From DASYTH01 sp035762905 (lineage in GTDB: Bacteria; Actinomycetota; Actinomycetes; Mycobacteriales; Pseudonocardiaceae): a DNA stretch of 64,000 nt. The DNA lies in NCBI RefSeq assembly GCF_035762905.1, contig NZ_DASUCC010000095.1:62001-126000 (forward strand), read 5' to 3'. A program made the translations under genes and the position numbers. Every line of letters begins with the position of its first letter. The stretch's first letter is position 1. The notes beneath the pieces were generated by a model, which saw nothing but the letters and a program-made list of their open reading frames with translations, was not told where the DNA came from and made no database searches. This document shows, piece by piece, positions 25,499 to 36,492 of this stretch.

Positions 25499-26350
25499 CG
25501 CAACCCGGCCGGCGGCGAAGAATTCGGCGAGCAGCTCGCCCACCCGGTCCGGCGCCTCCTCCTGGATGAAGTGTCCGCAGTCGGGCAATGTGGTGACCTC
25601 GGCGCCGGGCAGGTCGCGCCGCACCCTGGCCATGGTCTCGGCGACGTCCGGCAGCACCCGGTCCCGCTCGCCGTAGATGATCCGGACCGGCACGTCCAGC
25701 GCCGGCAGGCGGTCGGCGATCTCGGCGAAGCCGCGTGGGTTGAGGTTGAACCCGGCCCTGGCCAGCGCCAGCCGGGCGGCCGGGTCGGCGTAGGGCCGCT
25801 GGACGGCGGCGATGGCCTCGTCGGACAGCCGGGCCTCCTCGGCGCAGCCGAGCCGCATGATGCGGGCCAGGCCAGCCGGGCTGACCAGGTCGTCCCGGGT
25901 CTCCGGGCGGGCCAGCGCGGTGGCGAACTCCACCACCTCGGGGTGCAGCTCCGGGTACAGCAGGGTGTTGAGCAGGGCCAGCCGGCGCACCCGGCCGGGG
26001 TTGCGCAGCGCCCAGTGCACGGCGATCGGTCCGCTGATGTCGTGCACGGCGAGGTCGACCGGGTCCATCTCGAGCCGGTCCAGGAACCCGTCCAGCACCC
26101 GGGCGTAGAGGTCGAAGTCGTACCGGACGTCCAGCGGCTTGTCCGAACCGCCGAACCCGGGCAGGTCCAGCGCGATGACGCAGCTGTGCCGGGCGATCGC
26201 CGGCATCACGCCGCGCCAGAGGTAGGACGAGGTCGGCCAGCCGTGCAGCAGCAGCACCGGCGGGCCGGAGCCCAGCTCGCGATAGGCCAGCCTCATCCCG
26301 TCGTCGAGGGTGAGCGTGGTCAGGGCGGGTGCGGTCACGGTGCTGGTCAT
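25493..26350 (-). CDS. Alpha/beta-hydrolase (haloalkane-dehalogenase-like fold)
   Basis: A 285-residue alpha/beta-hydrolase. It has the oxyanion motif LLHGWPTSSYLWR, and VHDISGPIAVHW at the nucleophile elbow, with Asp where a Ser would stand in lipases. The C-terminal catalytic His lies in LPDCGHFIQEEAPDRV. An Asp nucleophile is typical of epoxide hydrolases and dehalogenases. It starts at ATG 26350 after GGGGAG and is divergent from a TetR gene with two operator-like palindromes between them. Confidence 0.88.
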   Translation of the reverse strand: MTSTVTAPALTTLTLDDGMRLAYRELGSGPPVLLLHGWPTSSYLWRGVMPAIARHSCVIALDLPGFGGSDKPLDVRYDFDLYARVLDGFLDRLEMDPVDLAVHDISGPIAVHWALRNPGRVRRLALLNTLLYPELHPEVVEFATALARPETRDDLVSPAGLARIMRLGCAEEARLSDEAIAAVQRPYADPAARLALARAGFNLNPRGFAEIADRLPALDVPVRIIYGERDRVLPDVAETMARVRRDLPGAEVTTLPDCGHFIQEEAPDRVGELLAEFFAAGRVAL

Positions 26351-26375
26351 GCGGGCTCCCCTGGTCCGAAGACAA

Positions 26376-26415
26376 ACCGACTGTCGGTCGGTAAATTAAC
26401 AGACCGACTGTCGGT
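26376..26415. promoter_or_regulatory. Two tandem TetR operator palindromes
   Basis: ACCGAC-T-GTCGGT occurs at 26376-26388 and again at 26403-26415, 27 bp apart. Both copies continue with CGG. They lie between the divergent tetR and hydrolase genes. The second copy ends five bases before the tetR -10 box. Confidence 0.75.
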
Positions 26416-26419
26416 CGGC

Positions 26420-26425
26420 TACTCT
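26420..26425 (+). promoter_or_regulatory. Leaderless -10 box TACTCT for tetR
   Basis: TACTCT ends seven bases before the tetR GTG at 26433, and there is no ribosome-binding site. Its position beside the second palindrome supports autoregulation. Confidence 0.5.
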
Positions 26426-26432
26426 TTTCGCC

Positions 26433-27074
26433 GTGGACATGCGGGTGGAGCGCGGGAAGACCACGCGGGAGCGGCTGATCACGGCCGGCTTCGAGCTGTT
26501 CGGCCGGCACGGCTACGAGGCGACCTCGGTGAGCACCCTGCTGGAGACCACGGGCCTGGCCCGGGGCGCCTTCTACCACCACTTCGCGACCAAGGCGGAG
26601 CTGTTCGACGCCGTCCTGGACCGGGTGATCGGCGAGATCGCCGAGGCGTCGGCCGACGCGGCCCGCAAGTTCGACGACCCGGTGGAGAGCCTGCGGGCCG
26701 GCTGCACGACCTGGCTGGACCACACCGTCGACCCGGTCATCCAGCGGATCGTCATGCTCGAGGCGACCGCGGTGGTGGGCTGGGACCGGTGCCGCCAGCT
26801 CGACGAGCTGCACACGCTCGGCCGCACCAAGGCCACGCTGCGCCGGATCGCCCGGACCGGCCGGCTGCCCGAGGAGAACGTGGACATGCTGGCGCACATG
26901 GTGCTGGCCGCGGTCGGCGAGGCCGCGATGCTGATCGCCAGGGCGGCCGACAAGCAGGCGGCCCGGCGCACCGGTCAGGCCGCGCTGGACACCCTGCTGA
27001 ACCGGTTGGTCACCCCGTCACCAGCGGAAGGCCCAGCGCCGAGTCCACCGCGAGAGCCACGAACACCAGCGTGA
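26433..27074 (+). CDS. TetR-family repressor
   Basis: A 213-residue regulator. The N-terminal HTH is typical: ERLITAGFELFGRHGYEATS, then GLARGAFYHHFATKAELFDAV. The C-terminal ligand domain is helical. It presumably represses the divergent alpha/beta-hydrolase and itself through the two palindromes. The last ~21 residues are Pro-rich and overlap the convergent ctaB by 65 bp. Confidence 0.92.
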   Translation: MDMRVERGKTTRERLITAGFELFGRHGYEATSVSTLLETTGLARGAFYHHFATKAELFDAVLDRVIGEIAEASADAARKFDDPVESLRAGCTTWLDHTVDPVIQRIVMLEATAVVGWDRCRQLDELHTLGRTKATLRRIARTGRLPEENVDMLAHMVLAAVGEAAMLIARAADKQAARRTGQAALDTLLNRLVTPSPAEGPAPSPPREPRTPA

Positions 27075-27939
27075 GATAGCTGTTGGACAGGTGGAACAGC
27101 CGGATCGGGTTGCCCTTCTCGCCGCGCCGCACGCTGGCGTGCAGCCGGTGCGCGTAGCTGAGGAACCAGCCCCCGGCGAGCACCGCAACGGCCAGGTAGA
27201 TCCAGCCGGTGACCGGAACCAGCAGCAGCGTCCAGGCGACCATCACCCACGAGTAGATGACGATCTGCCGGGCCACCCGCTCGGCCGTGGCGACCACCGG
27301 CAGCATCGGCACCCCGGCCCGGGCGTAGTCGTCGCGGAACCGCATGGCCAGCGCCCAGAAGTGCGGCGGGGTCCAGAAGAAGATCACCCCGAACATCACC
27401 AGCGCGGGCCAGGCCACCTCGCCGGTCACCGCGGCCCAGCCGATCACCACCGGCATGCAGCCGGCCGCGCCGCCCCACACGATGTTCTGCGCGGTACGCC
27501 GCTTGAGCACCAGCGTGTAGACCAGGACGTAGAACAGGATCGCGCCGACCGCCATCGCCGCGGCGAGCAGGTTGGTGGTGGCGTAGAGCCAGGTGAACGC
27601 GACCACGCCGAGCACCACCCCGAACACCAGCGCGTGCCGGGTGGGCACCTCGTGCCGGGCCAGCGGGCGGGACCTGGTCCGCTTCATGATCGCGTCGATG
27701 TCCGCGTCCGCCACGCAGTTGAGCACGTTGGCACTGGCCGCGGCCATGGTCCCGCCGAACAGCGTGGCGAGCACCAGCCAGGGCGACGGAATCCCGCGGG
27801 CGGCGAGCATCATGGCCGGCACCGTGGTGATCAGGAGCAGCTCGATGATCCGCGGCTTGGTCATGGCCACGTACGCGCGGAGCACACGCCGGCGGCTGCG
27901 CGGCGTGGTCGGGTCCACACCGGCGGTGCGCACCGCCAT
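27010..27939 (-). CDS. ctaB: Protohaem IX farnesyltransferase (haem O synthase)
   Basis: A 309-residue UbiA-family prenyltransferase with about nine membrane helices. It adds farnesyl to haem B to make haem O, the substrate of CtaA. The first Asp-rich motif reads NCVADADIDAIMKRTRSRPLA, and a second region reads MRFRDDYARAGVPMLP. It starts at ATG 27939 after GAGGAG. It lies divergent from tkt, as in M. tuberculosis. Confidence 0.95.
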   Translation of the reverse strand: MAVRTAGVDPTTPRSRRRVLRAYVAMTKPRIIELLLITTVPAMMLAARGIPSPWLVLATLFGGTMAAASANVLNCVADADIDAIMKRTRSRPLARHEVPTRHALVFGVVLGVVAFTWLYATTNLLAAAMAVGAILFYVLVYTLVLKRRTAQNIVWGGAAGCMPVVIGWAAVTGEVAWPALVMFGVIFFWTPPHFWALAMRFRDDYARAGVPMLPVVATAERVARQIVIYSWVMVAWTLLLVPVTGWIYLAVAVLAGGWFLSYAHRLHASVRRGEKGNPIRLFHLSNSYLTLVFVALAVDSALGLPLVTG

Positions 27940-28064
27940 GTCGCTCCTCGATCGGTCGGCTCGGGTAACGCCGAAATCCTAGCCGCGCCGCCGCAGGTCA
28001 CCCGGCGCGGGTGCGGCCCGGAGCACCAGATCGGTTACAGATCACACGACGGCGGGTAGCCGAC

Positions 28065-28070
28065 TAGGCT
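28065..28070 (+). promoter_or_regulatory. Possible tkt -10 box TAGGCT
   Basis: TAGGCT lies 58 bases before the tkt ATG and would give a leader of about 50 bases. No good -35 is visible at 16-18 bases. Confidence 0.35.
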
Positions 28071-28128
28071 GGCCCGGAACGAGGGATGACATGGGGCGGA
28101 GAGATCGCCCAAGCGACAACGGGAGTTC

Positions 28129-30247
<2,119 letters not shown>

Positions 30248-30255
<8 letters not shown>

Positions 30256-31366
30256 CCGACTGGGCCTGCTGGCCGAGGCCGGGATATCGATCTGGCTCGA
30301 CGACCTGTCCCGGGAGCGCCTGGTGACCGGCACCCTGGACGAGCTGATCCGGGACCGGCACGTGGTCGGGGTGACCACCAACCCGACGATCTTCGCCACG
30401 GCGCTGGCGCACGGCGAGTCCTACGACGAGCAGGTGCGTGACCTGGCCGCGCGCGGGGCCACGCTGGACGCCGTGGTGCGCGAGCTGACCACGACCGACG
30501 TGCGCAACGCCTGCGACCGGTTCCGCGCGGTGTGGCAGGCGACCGGCGGCGTGGACGGCCGGGTGTCCATCGAGGTGGATCCCCGGCTCGCGCACGACAC
30601 CGACCGGACCGTGGCCGAGGCACTCGACCTGTGGAAGACGGTGGACCGGCCGAACGTGCTGGTGAAGATCCCGGCCACCAAGGCCGGGCTGCCGGCGATC
30701 ACCCGCACGCTCGCCGAAGGGGTGAGCGTGAACGTCACGCTGATCTTCTCGGTGCAGCGCTACCGCGAGGTGATGGACGCGTTCCTGGCCGGGCTGGAGC
30801 AGGCCCGGGCCAACGGGCACGATCTCGCGTCGATCGACTCGGTGGCCTCGTTCTTCGTGTCCCGAGTGGACACCGAGGTGGATAAGCGGCTGGAGGAGAT
30901 CGGCACGGACGCCGCGCTGGCCCTGCGCGGCACCGCGGCCGTGGCCAACGCACGCCTCGCCTATGCGGCGTTCCTCGAGGTGTTCGGCACCGAGCGGTGG
31001 GCCGCCCTGGCCGGCGCCGGCGCCCGCCCGCAGCGTCCACTGTGGGCATCCACCGGAACCAAGAACCCGGAGTACTCCGACACCAAGTACATCGAGGAGC
31101 TGATCGTCGCCGACACCGTGAACACGATGCCGGAGAAGACGTTGCTCGCCTTCGCCGACCACGGCGAGGTGCCCGGCGATACGGTCAGCGGCCGGGCCGA
31201 GGAGGCCCGCCGGGTGTTCGGGGAGCTGACCGCGGTCGGCATCGACATCGACGACGTCTACGAGGTGCTCGAGCGCGAGGGCGTGGACAAGTTCGAGAAG
31301 TCCTGGACCGAGCTGCTCGAGACGGTCAAGGGACAGCTCGAGGCGGCCGCGGGACGAGCGGGCTGA
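30248..31366 (+). CDS. tal: Transaldolase
   Basis: A 372-residue actinobacterial-type transaldolase. It shows ISIWLDDLSRERL, GVTTNPTIFATAL and the Schiff-base lysine in NVLVKIPATKAG. It exchanges three-carbon units between sedoheptulose-7-phosphate and glyceraldehyde-3-phosphate. The ATG lies inside the tkt stop region (8-bp overlap), indicating coupling. Confidence 0.97.
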
Positions 31367-31374
31367 GCGCGCCG

Positions 31375-32997
31375 ATGGCAGACGTGTCCGCCGAGGTTGC
31401 GGTGTCCATTGTGGACGAACGGCTGGCCGAGGAGACCGCCCCGCTCGTCGAGCAGCTGGTGGCGGAGCGGGTCGGATCCCGACTGGCCGGCAGGGACCAC
31501 ACGCTCTGGGGCCCGGAAGCCGAGGCGGAGGCCCGGATCCGGCTGGCCTGGACCGACCTGCACGAGACGTCCCGGCCGCTGCTGGCCGAGATCGACGCGC
31601 TGCGGGCGGAGCTGCGCGCCGAGGGCCTTGACCGGATCGTGCTGGCCGGCATGGGCGGCTCGTCGCTGGCCCCCGAGGTGATCACCAGTACCGCGGGGGT
31701 TCCGTTGGTGGTGCTGGACACCACCGATCCCGGCCAGGTCGCCGACGCGCTGGCCGGGGATCTCGACCGGACGGTGCTGGTCGTCTCGTCCAAGTCCGGC
31801 ACAACGGTGGAGACCGACAGTCACCGCCGAATCTTCGAGAAGGCCTTCGGCGACAACGGAATCGCCCCGGCGTCCCGGATCGTCGTGGTCACCGACCCGG
31901 GCTCGCCGCTGGACGAGGCGGCAACGGCGGCCGGATATCGCAGGGTGTTCCGGGCCGACCCGAACGTCGGCGGCCGGTACTCGGCGCTGAGCGCGTTCGG
32001 GCTGGTGCCCTCCGGGCTGGCCGGCGCCGACGTGGCCGCACTGCTGGACGAGGCCGCGGCCGCCGCGCCGCTGCTTTCCGTCGACAGTGCGGAAAACCCG
32101 GCGCTGCGGCTGGCCTGTGCGATCGGCGCGGCACACGCGCGCGGCGCGGAGAAGGTGGTGCTGGCCGACACCGGGTCCGGCATCAAGGGCTTCGGCGACT
32201 GGGCCGAGCAGCTGATCGCCGAGTCCACCGGCAAGAACGGCACCGGCGTACTGCCGGTGGTGGTCGAGGGACCGGACGCGCCCGGCTTCGCCGATGCCGG
32301 TTCGGACGCCACCGCGGTCGCCATCGGCAAGCCGGAGGGTGCCGCGCGGCTCGGCACCGACGGCCCGCTGGGCGGCCTGATGTTGTTGTGGGAGTACGCG
32401 ACCGCCGTGACCGGGCGGCTGCTCGCGATCAACCCGTTCGACCAGCCGGACGTGGAGGCGGCCAAGAAGGCCGCGCGGGCACTGCTCGACGCGCCCACCG
32501 CGGAGACGGGCCGGCCCGTCCTCGTCGACGGTCCGGTCGAGGTGCACGCCGCCGAGGGGCTGCTCCCGGCCGGGACGCAGACCCTGGCACAGGCCCTGCG
32601 GGCGCTGCTGGACGGCGCGCCGGCGCACGGCTACCTGTCCGTGCAGGCCTACCTGGACCGGATCGAGGACGCCTCGGCCATCGTGCTGCGCCCGGAGCTG
32701 GCCCGGCGCTCGGGGTTGCAGACCACGTTCGGCTGGGGGCCCCGCTTCCTGCACTCCACCGGCCAGTACCACAAGGGTGGTCACCAGAACGCGGTGTTCC
32801 TGCAGCTGACCGGCGCGGTCGAGCACGACCTCGAGGTCCCCGGCCGGCCCTACACGCTGGGCACCCTGCAACACGCCCAGGCCCTCGGCGACGGACAGGT
32901 TCTCATCGGGCACGGCCGGCCGCTGCTGCGGCTGCACCTGACCGACCGGCTCGCCGGCATCGCCCACGTGGCCCGAGTCATCCAGGAGGTCGAGTAG
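31375..32997 (+). CDS. pgi: Glucose-6-phosphate isomerase
   Basis: A 540-residue isomerase linking glycolysis and the pentose phosphate pathway. The SIS-type sugar-phosphate motifs include MGGSSLAPEV, SSKSGTTVET and LADTGSGIKGFGDWAEQLIAES; the C-terminal His/Lys region includes FLHSTGQYHKGGHQ. It starts at ATG 31375 (MADVSAEV), eight bases after tal. Placement between tal and zwf suggests cycling of fructose-6-phosphate back to glucose-6-phosphate. Its stop overlaps the zwf GTG by one base. Confidence 0.95.
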   Translation: MADVSAEVAVSIVDERLAEETAPLVEQLVAERVGSRLAGRDHTLWGPEAEAEARIRLAWTDLHETSRPLLAEIDALRAELRAEGLDRIVLAGMGGSSLAPEVITSTAGVPLVVLDTTDPGQVADALAGDLDRTVLVVSSKSGTTVETDSHRRIFEKAFGDNGIAPASRIVVVTDPGSPLDEAATAAGYRRVFRADPNVGGRYSALSAFGLVPSGLAGADVAALLDEAAAAAPLLSVDSAENPALRLACAIGAAHARGAEKVVLADTGSGIKGFGDWAEQLIAESTGKNGTGVLPVVVEGPDAPGFADAGSDATAVAIGKPEGAARLGTDGPLGGLMLLWEYATAVTGRLLAINPFDQPDVEAAKKAARALLDAPTAETGRPVLVDGPVEVHAAEGLLPAGTQTLAQALRALLDGAPAHGYLSVQAYLDRIEDASAIVLRPELARRSGLQTTFGWGPRFLHSTGQYHKGGHQNAVFLQLTGAVEHDLEVPGRPYTLGTLQHAQALGDGQVLIGHGRPLLRLHLTDRLAGIAHVARVIQEVE

Positions 32998-34526
32998 TGG
33001 CACGCGAGTGGGTCAATCCGCTGCGGGACCCACGGGACAAGCGGTTACCTCGGATCGCCGGGCCGTCCGGACTGGTGATCTTCGGGGTGACCGGGGACCT
33101 GTCCCGCAAGAAGCTCATGCCGGCGATCTACGACCTGGCCAACCGGGGCCTGCTGCCGCCGGGCTTCGCGCTGGTCGGGTTCGCCCGCCGGGACTGGGCC
33201 GACGAGGACTTCATGAAGGTGGTACACGACGCGGTCAAACAGCACGCGCGCACCCCCTTCCGGGAGGCGGTCTGGGACCGGCTGGCCGAGGGCCTGCGGT
33301 TCGTGCAGGGCACCTTCGACGACGACAACGCCTTCGACAACCTGGCCAAGGTCCTCGAGGACCTGGACCGGGAACGCGGCACCGGCGGCAACCACGCCTT
33401 CTACCTGTCCATTCCGCCGAACGCGTTTCCGGTGGTGTGCAAGCAACTCGCCCGCGCCGGGCTGTCGGCGCCGCAGCCGAACCAGTGGCGCCGCGTGGTG
33501 ATCGAGAAGCCGTTCGGGCACGACCTGAAGAGCGCCCGCGAGCTCAACGAGATCGTCAACGACGTCTTCCCCGAGGAGTCGGTGTTCCGCATCGACCACT
33601 ACCTCGGCAAGGAGACCGTGCAGAACATCCTGGCGCTGCGGTTCGCCAACCAGCTCTGGGAACCGATCTGGAACGCCAACTACGTCGACCACGTGCAGAT
33701 CACCATGGCCGAGGACATCGGTCTCGGCGGCCGGGCCGGCTACTACGACGGGATCGGCGCGGCCCGGGACGTGATCCAGAACCACCTGCTGCAGCTGCTC
33801 GCGCTGACCGCGATGGAGGAGCCGATCTCCTTCCGCCCCAAGGCACTGCGCGCCGAGAAGATCAAGATCCTGGAGGCCACCCGGCCGGTCGAGCCGTTCG
33901 CCTCCACCACCGCCCGCGGCCAGTACACCGGCGGCTGGCAGGGCGCGCAGAAGGTGCCCGGACTGCTGGAGGAAGAGGGCTTCGCGAAGGACTCCATCAC
34001 CGAGACCTACGCCGCGATCACGCTCGCCGTGGACACCCGCCGGTGGGCCGGGGTGCCGTTCTACCTGCGCACCGGCAAGCGGCTCGGCCGCCGGGTCACC
34101 GAGATCGCCGTGGTGTTCAAACGTGCCCCGCACCTGCCCTTCGACGACACCGCCACCGAGGAGCTCGGCCAGAACGCGCTGGTGGTCCGGGTGCAGCCGG
34201 ACGAGGGCGTGACCATGCGGTTCGGCTCCAAGGTGCCGGGCAACGCGATGGACATCCGGGACGTGTCGATGGACTTCAGCTACGGCCACGCGTTCACCGA
34301 GTCCTCCCCGGAGGCCTACGAGCGGCTGCTGCTCGACTTGCTGCTCGGCGAGCCCTCGCTGTTCCCGAACAGCGAGGAGGTCGAGCTGTCCTGGCAGATC
34401 CTCGAGCCGGTGCTGGACCACTGGGAAAAGCACGGCCGGCCGGAGCCCTATCCCGCCGGCACCTGGGGACCCGAATCCGCCGACGAGATGCTCGCCCGCA
34501 CCGGCCGGCACTGGAGGCGACCGTGA
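32997..34526 (+). CDS. zwf: Glucose-6-phosphate 1-dehydrogenase
   Basis: A 509-residue enzyme making 6-phosphogluconolactone and NADPH. It has the coenzyme motif GVTGDLSRKKLMPAIYDL, EKPFGHDL and the active-site RIDHYLGKE. The GTG overlaps the pgi TAG, with AGGAGG upstream. The stop codon forms the first bases of a tandem repeat that fills the gap to opcA. Confidence 0.97.
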   Translation: MAREWVNPLRDPRDKRLPRIAGPSGLVIFGVTGDLSRKKLMPAIYDLANRGLLPPGFALVGFARRDWADEDFMKVVHDAVKQHARTPFREAVWDRLAEGLRFVQGTFDDDNAFDNLAKVLEDLDRERGTGGNHAFYLSIPPNAFPVVCKQLARAGLSAPQPNQWRRVVIEKPFGHDLKSARELNEIVNDVFPEESVFRIDHYLGKETVQNILALRFANQLWEPIWNANYVDHVQITMAEDIGLGGRAGYYDGIGAARDVIQNHLLQLLALTAMEEPISFRPKALRAEKIKILEATRPVEPFASTTARGQYTGGWQGAQKVPGLLEEEGFAKDSITETYAAITLAVDTRRWAGVPFYLRTGKRLGRRVTEIAVVFKRAPHLPFDDTATEELGQNALVVRVQPDEGVTMRFGSKVPGNAMDIRDVSMDFSYGHAFTESSPEAYERLLLDLLLGEPSLFPNSEEVELSWQILEPVLDHWEKHGRPEPYPAGTWGPESADEMLARTGRHWRRP

Positions 34527-34575
34527 GCGGGAGCGAACCATTCAACACCGTGAGCGGGAGCGAACCATTCAACAC
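34523..34575 (+). repeat. Tandem 27-base repeat, stop-anchored family
   Basis: Two head-to-tail copies begin GTGAGCGGGAGCGAACC and continue ATTCAACACC. Copies span 34523-34549 and 34550-34575, identical over 26 bases. The first copy contains the zwf TGA. Related sequences lie at 42204-42291, 45749-45839 and 50115-50136. Confidence 0.9.
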
Positions 34576-34607
34576 AGCGGCCGAGCCGGAGCGAACCGGG
34601 AGATACA

Positions 34608-35552
34608 GTGATCATCGACCTGCCGGCGACGACCACATCGCAGGTGAACAGCAAGCTGGTGCACCTGCGTGAGCAGGGCGGGGTGAACGCGCTCGGCCGA
34701 GTGCTCACGCTGGTCATCGTGACCGACGACGACGAGCGCACCGAGGAGATCATCGACGCGGCCAACCAGGCCAGCCGGGAGCACCCGTGCCGGGTGATCG
34801 TGGTGGCCAAGGGGGCGAAGAAGGCCTCACCGCGACTGGACGCGCAGATCCGGGTCGGCGGGGACGCCGGGGCCAGCGAGGTGATCGTGCTGCGGCTGTA
34901 CGGTCCGCTGGCCGACCACGGGGACAGCTGCGTGGTGCCGCTGCTGCTGCCGGACGCGCCGGTGGTGGCCTGGTGGCCGTTCGCCGCACCGTCCGTGCCC
35001 GCGGCCGACCCGATCGGCAAGCTCGCCCAGCGGCGGATCACCGACGCGGCGGCCGACCGCAACCCGATCAAGGCGCTGGACGTTCGGGCCAAGTCCTACA
35101 CCGAGGGCGACTCCGACCTGGCGTGGGCGCGGCTGACCCTGTGGCGGGCGCTGCTGGCCGCGGCACTGGACCTGCCGCCGCATGACAAGATCACCTCGGC
35201 GTCGGTGGTCGGCGAGGCCGACTCACCGTCGGCCGACCTGCTGGCCGGCTGGCTCGCGGCCCGGCTGGGCGTGCCGGTCCGGCGCGGCAAGGCCACCGAG
35301 GGCGAGGGCGTGGTCTCGGTGGGTCTGCAGCGGCGCTCCGGCGACGTCGAGCTGTACCGGCCGGACGGTCGGATCGGCACGCTCACCCAACCCGATCAGC
35401 CACCCCGCCGGGTCGCGCTGGCCCGGCGTCCGGTGGCCGAGTGCATCGCCGAGGAGCTGCGCCGCCTCGACCCGGACGAGACCTACCATTCCGCCTTGCA
35501 GGGTCTGAGCAAGGTCACCCGCGGCCGGGTGGTCCAGAAAGTACGAGCGTGA
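34608..35552 (+). CDS. opcA: Glucose-6-phosphate dehydrogenase assembly protein OpcA
   Basis: A 314-residue OpcA, an allosteric or assembly partner of Zwf first studied in cyanobacteria and conserved in actinobacteria. The N-terminus MIIDLPATTTSQVNSKLV and the central VVAWWPFAAPS are family hallmarks. It starts at GTG 34608 after GGGAG. Position after zwf supports the call. Confidence 0.93.
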   Translation: MIIDLPATTTSQVNSKLVHLREQGGVNALGRVLTLVIVTDDDERTEEIIDAANQASREHPCRVIVVAKGAKKASPRLDAQIRVGGDAGASEVIVLRLYGPLADHGDSCVVPLLLPDAPVVAWWPFAAPSVPAADPIGKLAQRRITDAAADRNPIKALDVRAKSYTEGDSDLAWARLTLWRALLAAALDLPPHDKITSASVVGEADSPSADLLAGWLAARLGVPVRRGKATEGEGVVSVGLQRRSGDVELYRPDGRIGTLTQPDQPPRRVALARRPVAECIAEELRRLDPDETYHSALQGLSKVTRGRVVQKVRA

Positions 35553-35679
35553 GTGGGCCGGCGGTGTCTGGACTGAGGAGCAGCGCAGGGCGCGAGGAAC
35601 GAGCGGCCGAGCAGCGCACGAGGGAAGGCACCGCTTCAAGGCCCGCACCCGCGAACGGAGCGAGCCAAAAGGACACAGC

Positions 35680-36459
35680 ATGAGTACTCCCCAGGTCGTG
35701 GCCTACGCCAACGCGGAGCTGCTGGCCGCGGCGACGGCGGCGCGGCTGGTCACCCGGCTGGTCGACGCCCAGGCCGCCCGGGGCTCGGCGTCGCTGGTGC
35801 TCACCGGCGGCGGCATCGGGATCGCCGTGCTGGAGCAGCTGCGGGCGACGCCGGCGCGGGACGCGATCGACTGGTCGCGGGTGGACCTGTACTGGGGCGA
35901 CGAGCGGTTCCTGCCGGCCGGGCATCCCGACCGCAACGAGACGCAGGCCCGGGCCGCGCTGCTCGACCACGTGCGGGTGGTGCCGGACCGGGTGCACGTG
36001 CTGGAGCCGTCGGACGGCAAGTTCGGCGACGACCCCGAGGCCGCCGCCGACGCCTACGCCGACGTGCTGGCCGGTGCGGCCCGGCCGGAGGATCACGGAC
36101 CGGTCCCCCGGTTCGACGTGTGCCTGCTGGGGGTGGGCGGCGAAGGGCACACGGCCTCGGTGTTCCCGGCCTCGCCCGCGGTCTACGAAACCGACCGGAC
36201 GGTGGTCGCGGTGCACGGCTGCCCCAAGCCGCCGCCGACCCGGATCACCATGACGTTGCCGGCCCTGCGCCGGGCCACCGAGGTGTGGCTGATGACGACC
36301 GGCCCGACCAAGGCCGCGGCGGTCGCCATGGCCCTCGGCGGCGCCGGCGAGATCCAGGTGCCCGCGGCCGGCGCCCGCGGCCAACGCCGCACCCTCTGGC
36401 TCCTCGACCGCGCCGCCGCCGCCAAGGTCCCCGGCGTCTTCTCCCCACCCCTGGCCTGA
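35680..36459 (+). CDS. pgl: 6-phosphogluconolactonase
   Basis: A 259-residue DevB/NagB-fold lactonase that completes the oxidative branch after Zwf. It has LVLTGGGIGIAVLE, VDLYWGDERFLPAGHPDRNE, and the C-terminal LLGVGGEGHTASVFP. It starts at ATG 35680 after AAAGGA. The 127-bp gap after opcA is rich in GAGC/GCGAG motifs like the dispersed repeats but has no clear stem. Confidence 0.94.
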   Translation: MSTPQVVAYANAELLAAATAARLVTRLVDAQAARGSASLVLTGGGIGIAVLEQLRATPARDAIDWSRVDLYWGDERFLPAGHPDRNETQARAALLDHVRVVPDRVHVLEPSDGKFGDDPEAAADAYADVLAGAARPEDHGPVPRFDVCLLGVGGEGHTASVFPASPAVYETDRTVVAVHGCPKPPPTRITMTLPALRRATEVWLMTTGPTKAAAVAMALGGAGEIQVPAAGARGQRRTLWLLDRAAAAKVPGVFSPPLA

Positions 36460-36479
36460 CCCGGCTGTCCGCGCTGTGG

Positions 36480-36492
36480 TCCGGTTACCGGA
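36480..36492. terminator. Small hairpin between pgl and pabB
   Basis: TCCGG-TTA-CCGGA lies between the two convergent stop codons, touching the pabB stop. It is short and has no T-run. Confidence 0.3.
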
